A stretch of 64,000 bases of DNA from Niastella soli (GCF_017742245.1 NZ_JAGHKO010000004.1:186001-250000), one strand, 5' to 3'. Counted from the first letter of the stretch, positions 27,278 to 36,048 are shown. The notes: generated by a model not told the origin, from the letters alone. A program made the numbers and translations.

Positions 27278-28557
27278 ATATTAACATGGGAAGCGCAGCA
27301 GGGAGGATGCTAATAGGTTTATTATGCATCCTCCCATTTTTTACCTGGTCGCAGGATACAACCAAGCTCCTTCCTAATGGTACGGATGGGATGACATTCA
27401 ACCCGGCGGATACCGGGAAAAATATGAAACCCAATGAATTTGACGGACCTATAGCAACTTTTAAGATTGGCCTCGGTTATATTCATGATTTTGTAGCGTA
27501 TAGCGAAAGCGACAAATTCAAACAACAAATGGACAGCCTTGGCCTTAATCTGCTACCTGCTTTCAAACTAAGGGACTTTAGGGTTTTGGGCAGCGGTGTG
27601 TTTAAAACCAAACGATACCTGGCATTTAAGTTTGCCTATATGTGGGATGGCGATAATGAAAAATGGCTCATCAGGGAATCAGGGCTTACCATAGGGGTAC
27701 CTGAGTTGGCCGGACACATTTTTATCGGCAGAACAAAAGAGGGCTATTCAATGGTGAAGGTAATGAACGGGCATTCACCCTGGACCATGGAACGGCAAAT
27801 GGCATTGGACGTAATTCCTATTCTGGCCGATGGAATAAAATACTTCGCCTACCTCCCAAAATCAAGAGTATGGTGGAATCTGGGGGCTTATAATGATGTC
27901 ATCTCAAAAGGCCAGGGATTCTCTACGTATGCCTGGCAATATGATGCCCGGGTTGGCTGGTTACCTATTTATAATAAAAAGAAGGACGAAGTACTCCATG
28001 TAGGCGTAAACCTGCGTTATGGCAAACCGGTCGATAACAAGATCACCCTGAAGTCAAGACCTGAGTCAAACCCCACACCACAAATAATAAACACGGGTGC
28101 ATTTACTGCCAATCATTCCAGCCATCTTGGCGCAGAGGTCTATTACAGCAAAAAAAGTTTTATGATAGGATCGGAGGTTATGATGCATAATTTTTATGCT
28201 GACAATGCCGAAAACCACCAGTTCTATGGAGGCAATGTGGTAGTTACCTGGCTTTTCACAGGCGCTGTTCGCCCTTACAATACCAATGGAAGCATTTATG
28301 GCTTTGTACCTGTAAGAAAGTCTATTTTCAAAGGCGGTTGGGGCGAGTGGGAGGCCGTGGTGCATTTCTCCTGGCTCGATCTTACCGACAGATCTATTGC
28401 CGGTGGTAAATTTTGGCGTATTACGCCTATGGTTAACTGGTATGTTTCAAAAGTTATAAGAATGGAATTTGTATATGGTTATGGTGTGCTTGATCGATTT
28501 AATATAAAGGGACCAGTACAATTCTTTCAAAGCCGGTTACAATTCACCATGCTGTAA
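27274..28557 (+). CDS. Porin_O_P-family outer-membrane porin
   Basis: A 427-residue protein with a signal peptide (about residues 8-26, MLIGLLCILPFFTWSQ) and a barrel resembling OprP/OprO phosphate-selective porins: FKIGLGYIHDFVAYSE, LLPAFKLRDFRVLGSGVFKT, YLAFKFAYMWDGDN, IRESGLTIGVP, IFIGRTKEG, and the C-terminal half with VGVNLRYG, SHLGAEVYYSKKSFMIGSE and GNVVVTWLFTG. The last strand ends QSRLQFTML. Start at 27274 overlaps the stop of the broken asparaginase; an internal ATG at 27286 is possible. The context (glutaminase operon nearby and an asparaginase relic upstream) suggests it once belonged to an amide-uptake locus. Confidence 0.8.
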   Translation: MNINMGSAAGRMLIGLLCILPFFTWSQDTTKLLPNGTDGMTFNPADTGKNMKPNEFDGPIATFKIGLGYIHDFVAYSESDKFKQQMDSLGLNLLPAFKLRDFRVLGSGVFKTKRYLAFKFAYMWDGDNEKWLIRESGLTIGVPELAGHIFIGRTKEGYSMVKVMNGHSPWTMERQMALDVIPILADGIKYFAYLPKSRVWWNLGAYNDVISKGQGFSTYAWQYDARVGWLPIYNKKKDEVLHVGVNLRYGKPVDNKITLKSRPESNPTPQIINTGAFTANHSSHLGAEVYYSKKSFMIGSEVMMHNFYADNAENHQFYGGNVVVTWLFTGAVRPYNTNGSIYGFVPVRKSIFKGGWGEWEAVVHFSWLDLTDRSIAGGKFWRITPMVNWYVSKVIRMEFVYGYGVLDRFNIKGPVQFFQSRLQFTML

Positions 28558-28689
28558 TAAAAATTGAGAAATGTCAATCATGCACAAAAAAAAAATATTG
28601 TGCTCAAAGTTACAAATCTACCCTAAGAAAATTAGGCTGTGTTGGCGATAGGTGGTAAATTGTAGTACAAACACCAGCATACTTTTTAC

Positions 28690-28722
28690 TTCGTATTCCC
28701 GCTAACATTTTTTCGTATTCCC
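28690..28722 (+). promoter_or_regulatory. Direct repeat TTCGTATTCCC, possible operator
   Basis: Two identical 11-mers (28690-28700 and 28712-28722) with start positions 22 bases apart, two helical turns, lying 80 bases upstream of the AraC-type gene. Such spacing suits binding of an AraC-family dimer, possibly autoregulation. Confidence 0.45.
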
Positions 28723-28801
28723 ACAAGAAAGCTTAGTTCTAGTTTTCTGCTACATGCTTTACACGAGCGTAACGTAACCAATCACATTAAATCTTACTAG
28801 T

Positions 28802-29239
28802 ATGCGACACCAAAACCTAACCTTCGCACCAGGGACTGAAAAGACCACTTCGAGTTTTAACGCACAAGTTTTAAGTCCTGAAAAGGTCAGTGACATTTCC
28901 GAACGTTTGAAACAATTTATGAGTTCAGAAAAACCGTACCTCAGATACCGGTATACCATAAAAAGCCTGGCAGACGACATACAGGTACAGGCTTATCTGT
29001 TGTCGGCCTTTTTAAACCAGGAAAAACGACTTCGGTTTACTGATTATTTGAATCAGTTCCGGATCCTATATTGTGAGAATCTTATACAGGAAGGTCTGGC
29101 AAACGATTTGAACATGAAGGGCCTGGCATTGATCTGTGGTTTCCAAAACCGGAATACTTTAACCAGCGCTTTCAAAAAATTTACAGGGCTAACACCTTCC
29201 CGGTATACTAAAAGTGTACGTTTGGGAATAAAGCCTTAA
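28802..29239 (+). CDS. Small AraC-type DNA-binding protein
   Basis: A 145-residue protein made of an N-terminal extension of about 45 residues and an AraC/XylS-type double helix-turn-helix (about 47-140): YTIKSLADDIQVQAYLLSAFLN for the first unit and KGLALICGFQNRNTLTSAFKKFTGLTPSRY for the second. It has no sensor domain, receiver or membrane part, so it resembles the detached DNA-binding end of Bacteroidota AraC-type regulators. A paralogue with the same layout is encoded at 36972-37400. A direct repeat upstream could be its operator. Targets are unknown. Confidence 0.85.
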   Translation: MRHQNLTFAPGTEKTTSSFNAQVLSPEKVSDISERLKQFMSSEKPYLRYRYTIKSLADDIQVQAYLLSAFLNQEKRLRFTDYLNQFRILYCENLIQEGLANDLNMKGLALICGFQNRNTLTSAFKKFTGLTPSRYTKSVRLGIKP

Positions 29240-29310
29240 AAGGCTGTCAATTCTGTGCTATCAGTATGGGTGAAAGAGGGGTGGCCCCACGGCCACTTCT
29301 CTTGTTTTAT

Positions 29311-29365
29311 CCGCCATAGCTTTACCGCCGTCGCCTTTGGCTATGGCGGTCAAAGAGCGAAGGCG
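29311..29365. repeat. Inverted repeat, CCGCCATAGC type
   Basis: CCGCCATAGC and GCTATGGCGG flank a short spacer, and outside them ATCCGCC pairs with GGCGGAT. It lies between convergent genes, so it may act as a bidirectional terminator, but it also looks like a dispersed palindromic repeat: the CGCCGAAGCG...TGGCGG element at 48.75 kb is of the same kind. Confidence 0.6.
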
Positions 29366-29368
29366 GAT

Positions 29369-30553
29369 TTATTTCGACCAGTTGCTGCCAAACACAATGT
29401 AGTACGCCCAGGTATCGGGCCCATGCGCCACATCGATACCAACCCTAAGCTTGAACTTACGCGCCAATAAATACCTGAAACCAGTGCCATAGCTGGTTAC
29501 CCAGTTTGTATTGCCAAATTCACTCCACTCATCAAATGCTTTACCGGCGCCGCCAAACAACATCGCACTCCACCGGCGGGTAAAATCCCAGCGAAGTTCC
29601 AACTCCGATAAAACATCGGCATTGCCCTGATACCGGTATACCGGAATACCGCGCATATCAATGTAGGGCAACATATAAAAAGGTGGGTCGCCAAACGCCT
29701 GCTGCCCATCCAAACGAAAACCAGCCGTTATACTGGGAATGATCATTCTATAGGCATACATATAATAGTTTATCCGCCAGAATTCATAATCACTGCCCAG
29801 CACATTATCGGCCCTGCTTACATCGGCATGTACTTTCATCCCTTTAAAAGGAGTGAAGATATTATCACGATTATCCAATTCTATTAATATCCCCAGCTGA
29901 CTGATGATCTTTGTCATTTCCAATGACTTCACCAGGTTCACCATGGAAGTATCACCTACATACCGCGTGTCGGCCTTTAAGAACAGGTATTTAAACCCCG
30001 CATACCAGTTTGACTTAAATAATCTTTTTGAGCCCTGTAACAATACCGGTAATATTTTTATATTAAACGCCATTTCCTTTTCACCAATGTGCTCAAAGGT
30101 TTTATAGAACGACATATTTACATCAGCATATGCGGCGCCTATTGTGTATTTAATGCGTTGCTTTACCAGGGTGCCCGATCTGAAACCACCTACCATCCAG
30201 GTGTCATTTAATGTATAAACACCCATACCACCCGTGATATTGGGTGCCACAGGCGTTATCTTAAGTTTTCCATTTACCGAATCGTAGTAAGGTGGATTCT
30301 TTTTTATGAATACCGGTATTAAGGCGCCGCCAAAACCTCCCAGCGCCGGCTCGGTAATAATAAAGGGTATAGGCACAAAACCATTGGCCTGTATGATCCA
30401 ATCGCTAAGGTCAAGGGCTTTATCCAATGAATCTTTTAATGAGATCTTATATTTCGCAGGTTGGGAAAACGCCGTTTGCCATCCCTGAAGGAATAGCAAT
30501 ATGCAAAAGCAACATTTCAGCAATGAGGGCTGCCATGTATTTATCATTTTCAT
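29369..30553 (-). CDS. Omp85-superfamily (surface antigen type) outer-membrane protein
   Basis: A 394-residue protein with a signal peptide (ending about residue 31, FSQPAKY). The mature part is a barrel of the bacterial surface antigen type without POTRA domains: ALGGFGGALIPVFI, NITGGMGVYTLNDTWMVGGF, IKYTIGAAYADVNMSFYKTF, LGILIELDNRDNIFTPFKGMKVHADVS, with the conserved RGIPVYRYQGNADVLSELELRWDF-like region (split here) and final strands FKLRVGIDVAHGPDTWAYYIVFGSNW. The family forms 16-strand barrels; proteins lacking POTRA in Bacteroidota have no established job. It lies 31 bases downstream of the ECF sigma gene, likely one transcript. Confidence 0.8.
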   Translation of the reverse strand: MKMINTWQPSLLKCCFCILLFLQGWQTAFSQPAKYKISLKDSLDKALDLSDWIIQANGFVPIPFIITEPALGGFGGALIPVFIKKNPPYYDSVNGKLKITPVAPNITGGMGVYTLNDTWMVGGFRSGTLVKQRIKYTIGAAYADVNMSFYKTFEHIGEKEMAFNIKILPVLLQGSKRLFKSNWYAGFKYLFLKADTRYVGDTSMVNLVKSLEMTKIISQLGILIELDNRDNIFTPFKGMKVHADVSRADNVLGSDYEFWRINYYMYAYRMIIPSITAGFRLDGQQAFGDPPFYMLPYIDMRGIPVYRYQGNADVLSELELRWDFTRRWSAMLFGGAGKAFDEWSEFGNTNWVTSYGTGFRYLLARKFKLRVGIDVAHGPDTWAYYIVFGSNWSK

Positions 30554-30584
30554 ACAAAGGGATAGATGATCGTATTTAAACAGA

Positions 30585-31121
30585 TTATTGCAGATGTACT
30601 TTATATTTATTAAGATACTCCTGCATCAGGCGAGTGGCAACTCTTAACTGGCGCTCTACAGTTGGAACAGAACGTTGAAGGATCTCGGCAGTCACTTTAA
30701 CGGTATTGTCTTTTTGCATGGCCAAAACATACACTTCCCGGTACTTGATTGGCATTTTACTTAAGCAGTAACAGATCTGGCGTTGCAGGTCAACCATATC
30801 CATCAATTGCTCGGCATCATTACCAACTGAAATTATACTATATGCTTTACCGGCTACTGCCACATGTCTTTTATATACTGACTCGTTACGAAGATGATTA
30901 ATGATCTTGTTTCTTAATGACCGATATAAGTAAGACGATAATGATACATTGATCGTTATCTGATCTCTTTTTACATGCAACGTTATGAACAGCTCCTGTA
31001 CAACTTCCTTGCAGGTTTGCCGGTCGTTGATATACTTTTTGGCAAAACACAACAACACATCCCAATATTTTTTGTATAACACCGAAAAAACTGCATCATC
31101 GTTGAAATCATGTATCATCAT
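30585..31121 (-). CDS. ECF-family RNA polymerase sigma factor
   Basis: A 178-residue sigma-70 ECF protein. Region 2 is VFSVLYKKYWDVLLCFAKKY followed by EVVQELFITLHVKRDQI and the SLSSYLYRSLRNKIINHLRNE segment; region 4 is LSKMPIKYREVYVLAMQKDNT...TAEILQRSVPTVERQLRVATRLM, the HTH that reads the -35 element. There is no FecR-type anti-sigma gene beside it, unusual in Bacteroidota where SusC/FecR pairs are common. It is followed by the Omp85-like gene and is divergent from the DUF4136 module, so either could be its target. Confidence 0.9.
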   Translation of the reverse strand: MMIHDFNDDAVFSVLYKKYWDVLLCFAKKYINDRQTCKEVVQELFITLHVKRDQITINVSLSSYLYRSLRNKIINHLRNESVYKRHVAVAGKAYSIISVGNDAEQLMDMVDLQRQICYCLSKMPIKYREVYVLAMQKDNTVKVTAEILQRSVPTVERQLRVATRLMQEYLNKYKVHLQ

Positions 31122-31275
31122 AACACTAAATTAAAAATAATGGGAAGGGTTACCTACGCACAAAGCTTTAACGATGACCGGTTTTATAAATCTGTGCATA
31201 GTGTTTGGTTCTTTTTGCACCATTTTGCTTTTCTGAGGTGTCTTAAAATTAAAAATAAACACCAAAAAAAACTTT

Positions 31276-31926
31276 ATGACAACGAGTTTACGCTATCTGC
31301 TATTTGCGTGTCTGTTGCCCTTGCTATGGGGCTGTTACCCGAAGGGAGCGGAATACACAGACGAACTGGATCTCGTATATACGAACTATGCCAGTGATTT
31401 CAATTTTACTGCATTGAAAACCTATTCCATTCCCGACAGCGTTGTAAAGATCACCGGAGATGTCATTTCCGATCCGGATGGTGATGGCAAACCGTCGTTC
31501 TTACCATCCTCATCGGCCAAGGTGATCCTTGACCAGGTAAAATTAAATATGAGCAACTATGGATGGACGCTAGTAGACAAAAGGGGGAATCCCGATGTCA
31601 CCATCCTGGTTTCATCAATGACCACTACCAATATCTATTATTATTACGATTGGTGGTATTATGGCTGGTACTACCCTGGTTACAACCCGGGCTGGGGCTG
31701 GTATTATCCCGGCTATTATCCTCCATATATTACCGGGTACCGCTCAGGATCTATATTAATGCAAATGATAGATAACACAAGCAAACCATGGGGATCCGAT
31801 AATGCACCGGTAAAATGGGTTTGCATTTTAAATGGGCTGGCAGAAGGAGGGACGGCTAACATTGCCGCTCGTACGCAGGTAAATATAGACCAGGCTTATA
31901 CACAATCACCATACTTAAAACACTAG
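31276..31926 (+). CDS. DUF4136 lipoprotein (paralogue, module B)
   Basis: A 216-residue lipoprotein with lipobox LLWGC (Cys20) and a DUF4136 domain: LVYTNYASDFNFTALKTYSIPD at the start, the helix SAKVILDQVKLNMSNYGW, the strand DVTILVSSMTTTNIYYYYDWW and an extreme Tyr/Trp/Pro/Gly loop (about 118-155: YYGWYYPGYNPGWGWYYPGY) before the final GSILMQMIDNT strand. It is the counterpart of the gene at 16020-16577 and leads a tight group of envelope genes on the plus strand. Function unknown; the aromatic loop may be a surface or binding element. Confidence 0.85.
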   Translation: MTTSLRYLLFACLLPLLWGCYPKGAEYTDELDLVYTNYASDFNFTALKTYSIPDSVVKITGDVISDPDGDGKPSFLPSSSAKVILDQVKLNMSNYGWTLVDKRGNPDVTILVSSMTTTNIYYYYDWWYYGWYYPGYNPGWGWYYPGYYPPYITGYRSGSILMQMIDNTSKPWGSDNAPVKWVCILNGLAEGGTANIAARTQVNIDQAYTQSPYLKH

Positions 31927-31937
31927 AAATATTTTAT

Positions 31938-32528
31938 ATGAAACATATACTATTATCAGCGTTCATCCTGTTGTGTGGCGTTACTCTCTATAGCCAGAGT
32001 TCGTTTATTTTGTCGTATCCCATGGGCTTGCCCCTGGGCGACCTGCATGATTATTCAAGCAAAACAAGCTTCCGCGGCATCAGCATGGAGTTTTTGGGCC
32101 ATGCCAAGCCCGGCGTTGCTGTTGGGCTGGAAACCGGCTGGAATGTATTCTATGAAAAGAAAAACAAAGAACCTTACAAACAGGGTACAACAACCATTAC
32201 CGGCACGCAATACAGGTACACGAATGCGGTGCCCATACTGGTAGAATCAAAATGGTACCCAACAGAGGAAAAAAAGAAGGCCAATCCGTATGTGGGGCTG
32301 GGCGTAGGCACCTTGTTTGCAAGCCGGTCAACCGATTTTGGCTTATACCGCATCACCAATGAAGCCTGGCAGTTTTGCGTTCGGCCCGAGGTGGGAGTGC
32401 TATTTTCCATTGAACCCGGTCTGAAAGCTATGTTGGGTGCAAAATATTATGGAGCCTTCAATACCGACGACCTCGATGGTCAATCGTTTTTATCGATCAA
32501 CGTAGGTTTTGTTTTCTCGAGTTTGTAA
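31938..32528 (+). CDS. Outer-membrane beta-barrel protein (module B)
   Basis: A 196-residue barrel with a signal peptide (MKHILLSAFILLCGVTLYSQ). Strands include FILSYPMGLPLGDLHDY, FRGISMEFLGHAKPGVAVGLETGWNVF, AVPILVESKWYP, PYVGLGVGTLFASRS, WQFCVRPEVGVLFSI, LKAMLGAKYYGAF and LSINVGFVFSSL, as in small OmpW/PorT-like barrels. It starts 11 bases after the DUF4136 gene, matching the order of DUF4136 and barrel in the module at 15.3-16.6 kb. No ligand is apparent. Confidence 0.75.
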   Translation: MKHILLSAFILLCGVTLYSQSSFILSYPMGLPLGDLHDYSSKTSFRGISMEFLGHAKPGVAVGLETGWNVFYEKKNKEPYKQGTTTITGTQYRYTNAVPILVESKWYPTEEKKKANPYVGLGVGTLFASRSTDFGLYRITNEAWQFCVRPEVGVLFSIEPGLKAMLGAKYYGAFNTDDLDGQSFLSINVGFVFSSL

Positions 32529-32572
32529 AAGTTCATTTGGGTTTTTATTTATTCATTAAAATTAACCAAACC

Positions 32573-33418
32573 ATGAACTTCCCGATTCCAACCGCCGCGC
32601 CTGCCTGGATAAACGGCCGGGCCGTTGAACAACAACTGGAACGGATCTTCCTGCATCCTGATTTCAGCAGTTCCGAGATCTTAAAAAGATTCCTGTCTTT
32701 TGTAGTGCGGGAAACCCTCACAGGCAATGCCAATTGCCTGAAAGAATATACAATAGCATTGAAAGTATTACAGAAGCCTGTCAATTTCAATCCGCAAAAG
32801 AACTGCATTGTGCGCATCCATGCAGGCAGGCTGCGGCGGGCTTTATACCATTATTATAATGCTCCGGGAGCTGATGATGAAATTATCATTGGCATCCCGA
32901 AAGGGAAATATGTGCCCGTTTTTATGGACCGTCAACAGTGGCTCGAAGAAAGCCTGCTTAACAAATCTTACGAGGTAAACAAAACGCAGGCCGAAACCGA
33001 ACCACTGATCTTTGCCATTCTTCCTTTCAATTATAATTCAGCAAACGAAGCCACCCGCACCTTCCTCGACGACCTGTGCCTGCAGATCAGCTCTGCGCTA
33101 ACACAGATAAAACCGATCTCCGTGATCAGTTATCAGGTGGTAAAAAGTATGGCCGGTAATTATAGCGACCTCAAAGAGTTAAGCACAACATTGCGGTTTA
33201 ACCATATTATCAGTGTAGGGGCCCAGTACCAGCAACAAAAGAGCAGGGTAAACATCCAGATCATCGATTGCCGGTACTACCGGCAAATATGGTCAAGGGT
33301 TTTTGACTGCACCCTCACCGGCTCCAATCTTTTTGAAGTTCAGGATGGTATTTGCCAGGTTATTACCAACCAGGCAAGCAATTATTCAGGTATTAACATA
33401 AAAAACCAAATAGTATGA
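32573..33418 (+). CDS. Uncharacterised two-domain cytoplasmic protein (paralogue)
   Basis: A 281-residue paralogue of the protein at 17623-18453. The N-terminal block is nearly identical (IFLHPDFSSSEILKRFL, CLKEYTIALKVL, NPQKNCIVRIHAGRLRRAL, IPKGKYVPVFMDRQQW) and the C-terminal FlgO/TolB-N-like half keeps FAILPFNY, ISVISYQVVKSMAGNY, FNHIISVGAQYQQQKSRVNIQIID and LFEVQDGICQVI. The start at 32573 begins MNFPIPTAAP, matching the other paralogue's MNFPTP; a longer frame to 32537 is not supported. The stop overlaps the next gene by four bases. Conserved partnership with the OmpA/DUF4136 genes is the main clue to its role. Confidence 0.72.
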   Translation: MNFPIPTAAPAWINGRAVEQQLERIFLHPDFSSSEILKRFLSFVVRETLTGNANCLKEYTIALKVLQKPVNFNPQKNCIVRIHAGRLRRALYHYYNAPGADDEIIIGIPKGKYVPVFMDRQQWLEESLLNKSYEVNKTQAETEPLIFAILPFNYNSANEATRTFLDDLCLQISSALTQIKPISVISYQVVKSMAGNYSDLKELSTTLRFNHIISVGAQYQQQKSRVNIQIIDCRYYRQIWSRVFDCTLTGSNLFEVQDGICQVITNQASNYSGINIKNQIV

Positions 33419-33963
33419 AGAAATATGCATTATTCATTCTCCTGGCGCTGGTTTATCAATTTTCCAGTGCACAGGACGAAGACCTGGTTATAACAGGTAC
33501 AAACAAAATATCCAAAGAGCTCACCCCCAAACAGATCATCGATTCACTGGAAGCCAGATTCCCCAATGCAAAAGCTGTTACCTATTACAAGATCCCTAAA
33601 GACGCTGCTGCAAAAGGATGGGCAATAAATGTGGAAGACAACCTCGAAGGTGGAGAGGATATCGAGTATTATACCCTCAAATTCAAAAACCAGGATTTCC
33701 AGTATTACGGTTTGTACAAACCCGATGGCACACTCGTAATGTCGAAATACAAGGAAGAAGTAAAAAATATCCCGGAACCAATCAAAGAATCATTAACACA
33801 CCTGAAAGATAAATATCCCGGGTATAAATTAGAATCAAAAACCTATTACAAAAACACCAACTACTCAAGCAGCAAGGATTATTATGAGTTTGTGGCCAGC
33901 AATGGGAAAGAAAAAAAGAAAGTGATCTATAACGGGGAAGGCGAATTGGTAAAAGTAAAATAA
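33415..33963 (+). CDS. PepSY-like (BLIP-type) periplasmic protein
   Basis: A 182-residue protein with a signal peptide (MKKYALFILLALVYQFSSAQ) and two tandem PepSY-like/BLIP-type repeats: the first around LTPKQIIDSLEARFPNAKAV and DIEYYTLKFKN, the second around PIKESLTHLKDKYPGYKL and DYYEFVASNGKEKK, ending VIYNGEGELVKVK. Such domains bind or inhibit proteins in the periplasm; none is characterised here. It overlaps the preceding gene by four bases (ATGA) and is followed 48 bases later by the OmpA gene. This gene has no counterpart in the first module. Confidence 0.75.
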   Translation: MKKYALFILLALVYQFSSAQDEDLVITGTNKISKELTPKQIIDSLEARFPNAKAVTYYKIPKDAAAKGWAINVEDNLEGGEDIEYYTLKFKNQDFQYYGLYKPDGTLVMSKYKEEVKNIPEPIKESLTHLKDKYPGYKLESKTYYKNTNYSSSKDYYEFVASNGKEKKKVIYNGEGELVKVK

Positions 33964-34011
33964 TCATCTGTAATACAAGTACAATTTATTCAAGCATAAA
34001 AATGAAATCAT

Positions 34012-34764
34012 ATGACAAAGAGAGTATTGATGGCACCATTGTTATTGGCGGGTTTGTATCTGGGTGCTTGTGGCACTGGTAAAAAGCTGGAGGTGGCACA
34101 AGGGCAGAACGCAGAACTTACAGAACAGAACCGGCAATTGAAAAGCAAGGTGAGTTCATTGAACAATGACTTGAACAGTTGTGCAGCAAGTCAAAAATCA
34201 TGCTCGGATGAACTGGCTCAGGTGAAAGCCGACAACAAACACTTTCAGGACAGACTGGCGATGACCAATGCAGTATTAAAGGAGCAGGCCGACATCATGC
34301 ACCAGATCCAAAACAAGGTAGATGATGCACTGGCTGATTTTAAAAGCAAAGGAGTGGAAGTATATTTCGACAAAGGACTGGTACATGTAGCCATGGAAGA
34401 TAAACTCCTGTATAAAAGCGGCAGTTCCAAGCTGGGAAAAGATGGTAAAGATGCACTCACCCACCTGGCTGGCGTATTAAACGGTTATCCCAATCTGAAA
34501 GTAATTGTATTGGGAAATACAGATGATGTAAAGTTCAAGAACGGAATGGACAACTGGACGCTCAGTACTGAAAGGGCCAATGGGGTAGTGCGCGTGCTGG
34601 AAGACGAAGGGAATATGAACCCCACGCGGATAACTGCAGCCGGAAAAGGAAAATACAACCCTATTGCTGAAAATAATACCGAAGAAAACAGGTCAAAGAA
34701 CCGGCGCACCGACATTATCCTCAACCCCGACCTCGATAAGCTGTGGGAAAGCGTAGACAAGTAG
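34012..34764 (+). CDS. OmpA-family lipoprotein (module B)
   Basis: A 250-residue lipoprotein with lipobox LYLGAC (Cys20), a coiled coil of about 80 residues (NAELTEQNRQLKSKVSSLN) and an OmpA C-terminal domain: VEVYFDKGLVHVAMEDKLLY, LKVIVLGNTDDVKF, NWTLSTERANGVVRVL, RITAAGKGKYNP and NRRTDIILN. It is a shorter homologue of the protein at 16603-17484, with the same lipid anchor, spacer coil and wall-binding head. Expected to tie the outer membrane to peptidoglycan. It follows the PepSY-like gene by 48 bases. Confidence 0.9.
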   Translation: MTKRVLMAPLLLAGLYLGACGTGKKLEVAQGQNAELTEQNRQLKSKVSSLNNDLNSCAASQKSCSDELAQVKADNKHFQDRLAMTNAVLKEQADIMHQIQNKVDDALADFKSKGVEVYFDKGLVHVAMEDKLLYKSGSSKLGKDGKDALTHLAGVLNGYPNLKVIVLGNTDDVKFKNGMDNWTLSTERANGVVRVLEDEGNMNPTRITAAGKGKYNPIAENNTEENRSKNRRTDIILNPDLDKLWESVDK

Positions 34765-34833
34765 ACATACATACTCTAAAATGGTGACCTGATAGCCTGG
34801 TTTTGAAATGAATTGATCTTAAAATACTAACCA

Positions 34834-35694
34834 GTGAAGGATTATAGTAACCAAAATTTACAAAATGCTTCGTTTGTTGATCAGGATCTCAGGTTCTCCA
34901 ATTTTTCAAACAGTGATCTGCGAGGAGCCAACTTTTCAGGCGCAAACCTGAATGGGGTTGATTTTACAGGCATAAAAACCGGCATTACCCCCGTAAAGCT
35001 GGCTTGGATGTTCCTGGTGTCCATGATCATTTCTTTGTTCTCAGGGTATTTGGCCATGCTTGGTGGCAGAACAATACAGGCATTGTTGTATTCAAAAGTT
35101 GAACACGAACGCACTGCGGGCATATTAGCCCTCGTAGTTACGGTAATTTTTATCATTTGCGCCTGGTATGTAGGCGGTGGCCATGCCATTCGCTCTCTGC
35201 TGGTGCCTATTATAATATTTGCCTTTCTGGCCGGGATCATTCTTTACTGGTCGGGCCTCAGTACGGGTAAAGGCATGTTCTATTTAGGATTATCGCTGGT
35301 GTTGATAGTGGTCCTGTTTGTAGCAGGCACTATTGCCCGAACAATGGCTGGTGTGTTATCAAACATTTTGTTCTTTGTAGTGGCCATCTCTGGTACTATA
35401 TTCGGTAAATCTGTTGGTGGCGACATTGGCACCGTTGTATTGGCCTTCATTTGTGCCATAATCAGCAAACGGGCCATAAACAATGTACATGGGTTCTTCC
35501 TGTTAAATGGTATAGCCCTGTACATTACCGGGCGCTATGGCACATCCTTTCGCCGGTCGAAAATGGCCAATACCCGGTTCGCCCAATCAAAACTCAGGAA
35601 CGCCGATTTTTCCAATACCGATATCTCATCGATCAATTGGGGTAATGCAAAAAGGGTCAACTGTATTATTGACAACAGGATCATTACCGATTAG
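34834..35694 (+). CDS. Membrane protein inserted in a split pentapeptide-repeat domain
   Basis: A 286-residue protein starting with GTG (34834). The first 47 residues are pentapeptide repeats (NLQNASFVDQDLRFSNFSNS, then DLRGANFSGANLNGVDF). A block of about 190 residues with six or so membrane helices follows, and pentapeptide repeats return at about 240-275 (MANTRFAQSKLRNADFSNT, then DISSINW). The two repeat halves would sit on the same side of the membrane and could close into one beta-helix. I know of no named family with this layout. The gene is the last of the envelope module, 69 bases after the OmpA gene. Confidence 0.65.
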   Translation: MKDYSNQNLQNASFVDQDLRFSNFSNSDLRGANFSGANLNGVDFTGIKTGITPVKLAWMFLVSMIISLFSGYLAMLGGRTIQALLYSKVEHERTAGILALVVTVIFIICAWYVGGGHAIRSLLVPIIIFAFLAGIILYWSGLSTGKGMFYLGLSLVLIVVLFVAGTIARTMAGVLSNILFFVVAISGTIFGKSVGGDIGTVVLAFICAIISKRAINNVHGFFLLNGIALYITGRYGTSFRRSKMANTRFAQSKLRNADFSNTDISSINWGNAKRVNCIIDNRIITD

Positions 35695-35819
35695 AAATAA
35701 TTGAAGAATTCCCTGGCAAGGAGACGTTGAATCTAGGAGTGACCGAAACCGCATCGCATGATGACGGGAAAATACCGGAACCGTTAACATCCCGGGAGGA
35801 TTAAACGGCAACGGTATTT

Positions 35820-35862
35820 TTTTTATGCCTGTACTCGTTCTGAACAAGTACAGGCATAAAAA
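35820..35862 (+). terminator. Strong bidirectional terminator
   Basis: A stem TTTTTATGCCTGTACT / AGTACAGGCATAAAAA with an 11-base loop and T/A runs on both sides, followed at 35864-35887 by a second hairpin AGAATCCCGT / ACGGGATTCT with loop GGAA. It lies between convergent genes, with the plus-strand module ending at 35694 and the minus-strand barrel ending at 36049. The rest of 35695-36048 shows nothing else. Confidence 0.85.
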
Positions 35863-36048
35863 AAGAATCCCGTGGAAACGGGATTCTGCTACCATATGAA
35901 AAAACTGACGTAGGTATAAAAAATCCTGAACTCTACTTTTCAGTGGTGTATGGAAATACACTAAACTGATTGTTAACCTTACTCCTGAATAGAATCGTTT
36001 TTAAAAGCGGCTGATTGTCTTTTATGACTATACATTCAAACTGTATCG

